A model generated the notes under the pieces. It saw only the letters and a list, made by a program, of their open reading frames with translations, made no database searches and was not told where the DNA came from. Position numbers and translations under genes: made by a program. A DNA stretch of 64,000 bases from DATGPD01 sp041398565. Its GTDB lineage: Bacteria; Planctomycetota; UBA1135; UBA2386. The stretch spans positions 248,001-312,000 of the forward strand of contig JAWKUN010000005.1 in the NCBI GenBank assembly GCA_041398565.1, written 5' to 3'. Positions within the stretch are counted from its first letter, which is position 1. Each line of letters starts with the position of its first letter. This document shows positions 53,610-59,908 of the stretch, in pieces.

Positions 53610-54629
53610 CTAGTGGCCGCCCTCGAGCCGCTTGCTCGCCGCCGTAGCGAGCTCGCCGACGAGCGAGCGGTCGAACTTGCGTGCGACCTCGTCGTACAGC
53701 TTCTGCACCAGACGCAGCTTGTCGGGGTTGCCCTCGGCGAGCATCTCCGAGCGCAGCGCGTTCTCGTACTTCGACCACTCGGGCAGGAACCCCTTGACCC
53801 GATCGACCTTCTTGAGGTCGGCGAGCTGCGTGCGTGCCCACCGCGCCGGAGCCAGACCGTCGTACTCGAAGGCGAAGCGCAGGAGGTCGCCGTAGCGCTC
53901 GTTGGGGTCGCGCTCGCTCTCCAGGGCCATGAGCTTCTGCAGGAACTCGGCGCGCCCCTCGATCTTGGAACAGACGAGCGCAGCGTCCGCCGCGACCGCG
54001 GCGTCCTTGTCCTTGAGCAGAGCCTTGGCGACCTTGTGCGCGGCGCCGAACACGCCAGCGTCGTAGGCCGTGCGCGACCGCGCCAGCTTGGCGTGCGTCT
54101 CCCGCTCCAGCAGCAGCGGCTTCTCCAGCAGTTGGCGCAGCTCCGCTTCGGACGGGGGCTTGGAGGAGATCACCTTGCCGTCGGCACCGACCAGGTAGAA
54201 GCGCGGAATGGCGGTGGAGCCGCCATCGCTGTAGCGCGTGTGGGTGGCACCGTCGGGATCGGAACCGATCCAGTAGGTCGCACCGGCGCCCTCGATCATC
54301 TTGCGCTTGACCAGGTCAGGCGCCTCGCTCGAGATGGCGACGACACGAAAGCCGACGTCGAAGTACTTCTTGTGCAGTTCTGCAAGGTCGCCGACCTTGC
54401 TCATGCACGGCCCTCACCAAGTGGCGAAGAACTCCAACAGCCAGACCTTGCCCTGCAGGGCCTCGGCGCTCGCCACCTGATCGCCGACGTTGAACCACGT
54501 CGAGGCCGAGATGTCGGGAGCCTGCTCGCCCTTGAGCGATCGCCACCCGACCTTCTCGCCTTGCGCGCTCAGGGCGCTGGTCAAGGTGAGCAAGAGTACG
54601 GGTACGAGACCCGCCGTCGACGTTTCCAT
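53610..54629 (-). CDS. Secreted TlpA-like thioredoxin with Sec active site (W-U-G-P-C), putative selenoprotein
   Basis: 339 residues with the TGA at 54416-54414 read as selenocysteine. Signal peptide: METSTAGLVPVLLLTLTSALSA (start 54629; 54647 also possible). The thioredoxin fold runs in one frame through the stop: GKVWLLEFFATW-U-GPCMSKVGDLAELHKKYFD, then GFRVVAISSEA, and IPRFYLVGADGKVISSKPPS with the cis-Pro. Sec72 replaces the first Cys of the CGPC motif and Cys75 is intact. The C-terminal ~170 residues are helical. A perfect 8-bp hairpin with GG-starting loop lies 21 nt after the TGA. This is expected to be a periplasmic thiol reductase or peroxidase-like enzyme. A nonsense mutation hitting exactly the catalytic Cys codon is much less likely. 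Confidence 0.85.
54382..54400 (-). promoter_or_regulatory. Putative bacterial SECIS hairpin in the thioredoxin gene
   Basis: Minus strand: GCAAGGTC-GGC-GACCTTGC, a perfect 8-bp stem with a 3-nt loop beginning with G. Twenty-one nucleotides separate the TGA (54416-54414) from the loop. Spacing and loop G agree with the bacterial SECIS model and with the hairpin of the FG-GAP gene. Confidence 0.78.
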
Positions 54630-54704
54630 GTGTACCCTCTCGTGCATTGGAACCTTCCGGGAAGCCGGGAGCCTACCACGTCCACGCCATCCTGCGAACC
54701 CACC

Positions 54705-54734
54705 GTTTGGTGTCAGACTCCACCCTGTTACTTC
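54705..54734 (-). repeat. 30-bp repeat at the 5' end of tag
   Basis: Identical to 26701-26730 over all 30 bases. Here its far edge is fused directly to the tag reading frame, two codons before the first zinc-ligand Cys (CTT CGG TGT, the first base triplet still spanning the repeat edge), so that the likely GTG start (54710) lies inside the repeat. Confidence 0.9.
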
Positions 54735-55294
54735 GGTGTCCGTGGTGCGGAACGGATCCCGACTACGTCGCCTACCACGACCGTGAGTGGGGAGTACCCG
54801 AGCGCGACGACCGCGCCCTGTTCGAGCTGTTGTGCCTCGAGGGAGCCCAGGCCGGGCTGAGCTGGATCACGATCCTGCGCAAGCGCGACAACTACCGGCG
54901 CGCTTTCCGTGACTTTGACATCGCCAAGGTGGCGCGCTTCACCGACGCTCGCATCGACCGCCTGATGCAGGACGCCGGACTGGTGCGTCTGCGCAGCAAG
55001 CTCGACGCCGTGGTGAAGAACGCGCGCGCCTGCCTCACGCTCGGACGCGAGCGACCGCTGGCCGAGCACCTGTGGAGCTTCGTCGGCGGCCGCCCGCTCC
55101 AGGCCCGCCGCCGCACGAGCGGCGACGTTCCGGCCTGCACCACCGAGTCCGACGCGATGAGCAAGGACCTCAAGAAGCGCGGCTTCAAGTTCGTCGGCTC
55201 GACCATCTGCTACGCGTTCATGCAGGCGTCGGGGATGGTGAACGACCACCTGACGGGCTGCTTTCGTCACCGCGCGGTGGCGCGCCTGCGGTGA
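54710..55294 (+). CDS. tag: DNA-3-methyladenine glycosylase I
   Basis: 194 residues with the GTG start at 54710. It excises 3-methyladenine from alkylated DNA. Family motifs are complete: RCPWCGTDPDYVAYHDREWGVP, LFELLCLEGAQAGLSWITILRKRDNYR with the base-binding Glu, LWSFVGGRPLQ, SDAMSKDLKKRGFKFVGSTICYAFMQASGMVNDHLTGCFRH. The zinc ligands Cys and His at the N-terminus and His/Cys near the C-terminus are kept. The usual start Met should sit just before RCPWC, but a 30-bp repeat occupies that place, so initiation must come from GTG/TTG codons inside the repeat or TTG 54647. It is divergent from the thioredoxin gene. Confidence 0.92.
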   Translation: MSDSTLLLRCPWCGTDPDYVAYHDREWGVPERDDRALFELLCLEGAQAGLSWITILRKRDNYRRAFRDFDIAKVARFTDARIDRLMQDAGLVRLRSKLDAVVKNARACLTLGRERPLAEHLWSFVGGRPLQARRRTSGDVPACTTESDAMSKDLKKRGFKFVGSTICYAFMQASGMVNDHLTGCFRHRAVARLR

Positions 55295-55303
55295 GCCCCG
55301 ACC

Positions 55304-55364
55304 CAGCGTTCAGCGGTGGAGCCTGGCTCCATCCGCTGCAAGGCTGGAGCGATGGGCGACGAGT
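55304..55364 (-). repeat. Dispersed repeat, inverted partner of 44505-44572
   Basis: It starts 10 bp after the tag stop codon and lies in the convergent space before wecE. Its reverse complement matches 44520-44572 with about four differences. It also carries internal complementarity (GGAGCC-TGGCTCC). Confidence 0.75.
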
Positions 55365-55391
55365 TCGGTCGACCGCCCATCGCCCCCTTCG

Positions 55392-56522
55392 TCAGGCGAA
55401 GAACGCGAGCACCGCGTCGCGCACCTCGGCGGCCTCGGCCAAGGTGAGTGCGTGGTAGAGCGGCAGGCGCACCAGACGGGGCGCGATGTCCTCCGTGACC
55501 GCCAGCGGAAACGGGGTGCGCGCGATCTGCTTGCCGTACGGCGAGCTGTGCAGCGGCACGTAGTGCGTGCTGGCCTGGATGCCCTTGCTGGCCAGCGAAC
55601 GCTGCAGATCGGCGCGGGCCGCCGCGTTCTCGGCGATCAGGTAGTAGATGTGCGCGTTCGGCCGGCAGCGCGCGGGAACCGCCGGGAGCTGCACGACCCC
55701 ACGCTCGCCGAGGGGGCGCAGCCCTTCGTGGTAGACGTCCCAGATCGCCTTGCGCCGCGCGTCGATGTCGTCCATGTGCTCGAGCTGCGCGAACAGGAAC
55801 GCGGTCTGCAGCTCCGAGGGGCCACAACTGCTGCCGACGCCGACCCACGTGTAGCGGTCGACTTCCTTGCGATCGAAACGTGCCCGGTCGGTGCCCTTGT
55901 TGCGCAACACCTCGGCCTTGAGCATGAGTTTGGTGTCGGCAACCACCAGCGCGCCGCCCTCGCCGGCAATGAAGTTCTTGGTCTCGTGGAAGCTGAAGGT
56001 GCCGAAGTCACCGACCGTACCGAGTGGCCGGTCGTCCCAGAACGCATCGAGCGCGTGCGCCGCGTCCTCGAGGACCTTCAGACCGTGCGCGTCGGCAATG
56101 CGTCGGATCACGTCCATGGCGCAGGCCACGCCGGCGTAGTGCATCGGCATGATCGCCTTGGTGCGGGGCGTGATCGCCGCTTCGATCTTCTCTTCGTCGA
56201 GGTTCAGGGTGTCCGGACGGATGTCGACGAAGACCGGCGTGCCACCGGCGCGCACCACCGAGTTGGCCGTGGAGACGAAGGTGAACGAAGGCAGGATCAC
56301 CTCGTCGCCCGGCCCCACCCCGGCCAGCACCACGGCGATCTCCAGCGCCGACGTACACGAGTTGGTGAGCAACACCCCCGGCACGCCCAGTCGCTCGGAC
56401 AGAAGCCTTTGCGTGCGATGGTTGAACTCGCCGTCCGTCGCCAGCTTGGCGTTGGTGACGGCGCGCTGGATGTAGGCCATCTCATTGCCGATCGGCACCG
56501 CCCGGTTGAACGGGATGCGCAT
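55392..56522 (-). CDS. wecE: dTDP-4-amino-4,6-dideoxygalactose transaminase
   Basis: 376 residues, the same length as E. coli WecE, using the start at 56522 (MRIPFNRAVPIGNEMAYIQ); 56570 would add 16 residues. It is a PLP-dependent DegT/DnrJ/EryC1 aminotransferase with TNSCTSALEIA, PSFTFVSTANSVVRAGGTPVFVDI, MPMHYAGVACAMD, LEDAAHALDAFW and FSFHETKNFIAGEGGAL, where the Lys in HETKN forms the PLP aldimine. It converts dTDP-4-keto-6-deoxyglucose to dTDP-fucosamine for surface polysaccharide. No other sugar-nucleotide genes lie nearby. Confidence 0.9.
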   Translation of the reverse strand: MRIPFNRAVPIGNEMAYIQRAVTNAKLATDGEFNHRTQRLLSERLGVPGVLLTNSCTSALEIAVVLAGVGPGDEVILPSFTFVSTANSVVRAGGTPVFVDIRPDTLNLDEEKIEAAITPRTKAIMPMHYAGVACAMDVIRRIADAHGLKVLEDAAHALDAFWDDRPLGTVGDFGTFSFHETKNFIAGEGGALVVADTKLMLKAEVLRNKGTDRARFDRKEVDRYTWVGVGSSCGPSELQTAFLFAQLEHMDDIDARRKAIWDVYHEGLRPLGERGVVQLPAVPARCRPNAHIYYLIAENAAARADLQRSLASKGIQASTHYVPLHSSPYGKQIARTPFPLAVTEDIAPRLVRLPLYHALTLAEAAEVRDAVLAFFA

Positions 56523-56736
56523 GGTGTCGCTCGGATAGATGCCGGGAATGGCAGAAGAGACGGGCTGCATGGGCTCGGTGCGGGCTCCGGGGTTCTAGCT
56601 CCCTCGGGGGCCTCCAATGCTACCCGCCGAACTCGCCGTCATACGGCCGCCTTCGCAAGGCGATCTCCCAGGAGTCCGAACAGGCGCGGCTCCGCCGCGG
56701 ATGAATCCCGGGACGCGGACTCCTAGACTCGTCCGC

Positions 56737-57750
56737 ATGCGTGCCCTCGGCGTGCTCGTTCCTTCCCTCCTCGCCTGGACGACCGTCCTACCGGCCCAGA
56801 CCCCGTCGGGCCCGGAAGCGGGCAGCGACCTCGGCAAGGCGCAGGTGTACGCGCCGACCGGAGCACGCGCCGGGACGACGTTCGATGCTGCCGCGGTGAT
56901 CGGGCAGGGGCCGGGGGCGCTCCTCTTCGTGGGCGAGCTGAATCGCAACGTGGCGCCGCTGGTGCGCGGGCTCGACCGTCTCGCCGCGGCACACGGTCTC
57001 CAGGGCTTCCACGCCTGCACCGTGCTGCTGGCGAGCGACCGCACGGCCGCCGAACAGCAGGTCGAGCGCGCGTCGCCGGCGCTGGCGCTGACCTACCCGA
57101 TGGTGGTGAGCGTCGATGGCGTCGACGGTCCGGGCAGCTACGGCCTCGACCGCAAGTGCACGGCGACGCTCGTGCTCGCCGACAAGGGCAAGGTGGTGCG
57201 CAGCGTCGGCTACACGGATACCGGCGCGCAGGACGTGCCGCAGCTCGCCGGCTGGGTGACCGCGATGACCGGGCCGCTGCCGGAGGACGTCGGCGGCACG
57301 CGCGCGCTACTGGCCCGCAAGTACCCGAATGCCGACGGCGAGCTCCTCGACCTGACGGCAGCCCTGCTCGTGCAGACCCGCCGGCAGGCGGCGCGCGAGA
57401 CCACGCGCATGGGCGGTGCGAACGACCGGCGCGGCGCGCCACCTGATCGTCGCCCGCCTGTCGCCGGTGCCGACGCGCCCGATCGCGAACGAGCGCGAGC
57501 CGGCAAGGCACCGGACGACCCCGAGTTGCGCAAGCTCCTGCGCGCGATCGTCCAGCAGTCGGCGACCGAGCAGGATCTCGACGCTGCGTTCCGTGACATC
57601 GACGCGCGGGTCGGCAGCGACGCCGACCTCGAGCGGCAAGCGGTGGCGATGTTCGAACTGGTGGCGAGCCGCGGCTACGGCAGCGAGGCCGCACAGAAGC
57701 GCTGCGCGGCCTACGTGGACGCCCACCAGAAGACCGACCCCGGCAAGTGA
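56737..57750 (+). CDS. Secreted thioredoxin-fold protein without CxxC
   Basis: 337 residues. The ATG at 56737 gives the signal peptide MRALGVLVPSLLAWTTVLPA. Residues ~45-190 look like a thioredoxin/peroxiredoxin fold (GALLFVGELNRN, GFHACTVLLASDRTAAEQQV, YPMVVSVDGVDGPGSYGLDR, ATLVLADKGKVVRSVGYTDTG), but the active-site CxxC is missing, with VGELNRN where FWAxWC would be. A Pro/Arg-rich linker and a helical C-terminus follow. The stop is followed after 1 bp by the GTG of the DUF1549 gene, so the two are translationally linked. This planctomycete arrangement may accompany cytochrome-like surface oxidation systems (inference). Confidence 0.75.
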   Translation: MRALGVLVPSLLAWTTVLPAQTPSGPEAGSDLGKAQVYAPTGARAGTTFDAAAVIGQGPGALLFVGELNRNVAPLVRGLDRLAAAHGLQGFHACTVLLASDRTAAEQQVERASPALALTYPMVVSVDGVDGPGSYGLDRKCTATLVLADKGKVVRSVGYTDTGAQDVPQLAGWVTAMTGPLPEDVGGTRALLARKYPNADGELLDLTAALLVQTRRQAARETTRMGGANDRRGAPPDRRPPVAGADAPDRERARAGKAPDDPELRKLLRAIVQQSATEQDLDAAFRDIDARVGSDADLERQAVAMFELVASRGYGSEAAQKRCAAYVDAHQKTDPGK

Positions 57751-57751
57751 G

Positions 57752-59812
57752 GTGGGAGCGCGCCGGTATCGATGGCGCGCCGCCGGCGCCCGACGGATCG
57801 CGCCATGGGCGCTGCTGCTGTTGCCTCCCCTGTTGATGGCGCCGAGCGCCGGGGGCTCGCGAACACCGAGTCGTCCGTCGGCCGCGCGCGTCGACTTCGT
57901 GTGCGACGTCTTGCCCCTGCTCCAACGCCAGGGCTGCGCGTCGGCCTACTGCCACGGAGCCGCCACCGGCCAGGGCGGCTTCAAGCTGTCGCTGTTCGGA
58001 AGCCACCCGCGAGCCGACTACGCCGCCATCGCCCGTGCGCTGGGTGGTCGTCGGCTCGACCTCGTCGCGCCGGATCGGAGCCTGCTCCTGCAGAAGCCGT
58101 TGCGGCGCATCCGCCACGGGGGCGGTCGCCGGCTGGAAGAAGGGAGCCCCGAGCATGCGCTCTTGCGCGCCTGGATCGCCGTCGGCGCCCCCTTCGCGTG
58201 CGCGCCGGACGAGCACCTCGACGAGCTGTCCGCCCGCCGCAGCGGTGATCGCCTCGTCGCCGAGGCACGCTTCGCGGACGCGGGCGCCGTGCGCGTCGTC
58301 GACGTGAGCCACCTGGCGCTGTTCTCCTCGAGCGACGATCGTGTCGCGCGCATCGACCCCGGCGGCAACATCACCGAGGTCGGTCCGGGCGAGACCTTCC
58401 TGTTCGCGCGCTACGGCGGCCGCAGCGCCAGGGTCTCGGTCACCCGGCAGTTCGCCGACGTGGCACCTGACGCTGGCAGCGCCTCGGCACCGCTCGACGA
58501 AGCGTTCGTCACTCGTCTGGACCAGCTCGGCCTGACGGCGGCGCCGCAGGCACCTCCCGAGCGCCTGCTCCGCCGTCTGTACCTGGACCTCGCCGGCATG
58601 CCGCCGAGCGACCAGGCCCGGCAGCGTTTCCTCGCGCGGCCCGCGGCGACGCGCGTGCAGGCCACGGTCGACGAACTGCTGGCATCGCCCGCGTTCACCG
58701 AGGTGCTGAGCCGGCGGCTGGCGACCTGGCTCGAGCTCCAAGACGACGAGACGGCCCCGGCGCCGCGACGCGCCCGCGTGCAGGCGCTGCGCGCGCGCCT
58801 GGCGAGCTTCGCGGCCAGCGACGCGCCGTGGCCGCAGCTGACGCGCGCCATCCTCGACCTCGACGGCCCGTTCCTACAGCAACACGAGGATCCGCGCGAC
58901 CGCGCCGAACTGGTCGCGCGCTCGCTCCTCGGCGTACGGGTCGGATGCGCGCGCTGCCACGACCACCCGCACGACCGCTGGCGCCAGCGCGATCACCTGG
59001 CCTTCGCGGCGTGCTTCACCGACAAGCGGCCCTCGCCACGCGGCGGCATGCCGGCATCGACCGAGATGGCCATGCCGTCAGCAGCCGCAGCGCGCGGCGC
59101 CTTGTTCGACGGCGACTCCGGCCGACCCATCGCCCCGCGCCTGCTGCCCTTGCTCGAAGACGTGCCCGCGCCAACCGAGCTCCACTCCTTCTTGCACGAC
59201 CGGCGTCACGACCTCGCGGCACGGGCGCTGTGCAACCGCGTGTTCGCGTGGTTGCTCGGCCGCGGTCTCGTGGAGCCGCTCGACGACCACCGCGACACCA
59301 ACCCCGCGGTGCACGAGGCGTGGCTCGACGCGCTGCGGGCCGAGTTCCACGTCAACGGCCAACGCCTGCGACCGTTGGTGGCGGCGATCGCTACCTCGCG
59401 CGTGTACGGCCTCGACAGCGCCGGCGATGAACAGGTCGACGACCCGCGCACGCGCTTTTTCGCCTGGCGTGCCAGCAAGCCGCTCGATCCGGACACGCGA
59501 CGCCGGGCCATGGCGGCAGTGCTCGGCGTCGCCGAGTCCGTGCTACCGGCTCTGCCCGCATCGCCCCTTCGCCGCCAGCTCGAAGTGCTCGACGGCGAGA
59601 CCTTCCGGCACGCCCTGCACGCGCCGGACAACGCGCTGGCAGCCTTGCAGGCGATCGGCGGCACGCCGCGAGAGCAACTCGACGCGCTCTTCGCGGCGTG
59701 TCTGTCACGCGCGCCGACCGATGACGAGCGCGCGGCGCTGCTGGCCGGGTTCGATCTGCACACGTGTGCGTCAGCGCTGCTGGCCAGCCGCGAATTCGAG
59801 TTCGTGCGCTGA
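57752..59812 (+). CDS. DUF1549/DUF1553 protein with N-terminal cytochrome c-like motif
   Basis: 686 residues. The GTG start at 57752 gives an Arg-rich n-region and hydrophobic IAPWALLLLPPLLMAPSAG. A planctomycete cytochrome c-like motif CASAYCHG follows (PSCyt1 type; CxxxCH instead of CxxCH). Then comes a Big2-like region (FADAGAVRVVDVSHLALFSSSDDRVARID), DUF1549 with ERLLRRLYLDLAGMPPS and GVRVGCARCHDHPHDRW, and DUF1553 (CNRVFAWLLGRGLVEPLDD, RPLVAAIATSRVYGL). The family is nearly confined to Planctomycetota and paired with DUF1501, here encoded at 63005. Function is unproven, perhaps polysaccharide or sulfatase-linked oxidation outside the membrane. Confidence 0.9.
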   Translation: MGARRYRWRAAGARRIAPWALLLLPPLLMAPSAGGSRTPSRPSAARVDFVCDVLPLLQRQGCASAYCHGAATGQGGFKLSLFGSHPRADYAAIARALGGRRLDLVAPDRSLLLQKPLRRIRHGGGRRLEEGSPEHALLRAWIAVGAPFACAPDEHLDELSARRSGDRLVAEARFADAGAVRVVDVSHLALFSSSDDRVARIDPGGNITEVGPGETFLFARYGGRSARVSVTRQFADVAPDAGSASAPLDEAFVTRLDQLGLTAAPQAPPERLLRRLYLDLAGMPPSDQARQRFLARPAATRVQATVDELLASPAFTEVLSRRLATWLELQDDETAPAPRRARVQALRARLASFAASDAPWPQLTRAILDLDGPFLQQHEDPRDRAELVARSLLGVRVGCARCHDHPHDRWRQRDHLAFAACFTDKRPSPRGGMPASTEMAMPSAAAARGALFDGDSGRPIAPRLLPLLEDVPAPTELHSFLHDRRHDLAARALCNRVFAWLLGRGLVEPLDDHRDTNPAVHEAWLDALRAEFHVNGQRLRPLVAAIATSRVYGLDSAGDEQVDDPRTRFFAWRASKPLDPDTRRRAMAAVLGVAESVLPALPASPLRRQLEVLDGETFRHALHAPDNALAALQAIGGTPREQLDALFAACLSRAPTDDERAALLAGFDLHTCASALLASREFEFVR

Positions 59813-59869
59813 GCTGCGGCCTCCGCGGTTCTTCGCGCAGCGCGAGGACCTTGCGGCCGCCGGCTCACG

Positions 59870-59899
59870 GAGTCGTCGCGGCGCCAGCCGCGACGACTC
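59870..59899. terminator. Strong intergenic hairpin between convergent genes
   Basis: A perfect 13-bp stem, GAGTCGTCGCGGC and its complement, with a GCCA loop. It lies between the stops of the DUF1549 gene (59812) and the ELWxxDGT gene (59909). It could stop transcription from both sides, but there is no T-run on either strand, so intrinsic termination is uncertain. Confidence 0.5.
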
Positions 59900-59908
59900 G
59901 CGTCGGTC

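Noticed and set aside
54405..54420. The thioredoxin as two separate genes, one starting at the Met after the TGA
   Set aside because: Splitting would cut the CxxC motif and central sheet; the downstream part would lack a signal peptide and the first strands of the fold.
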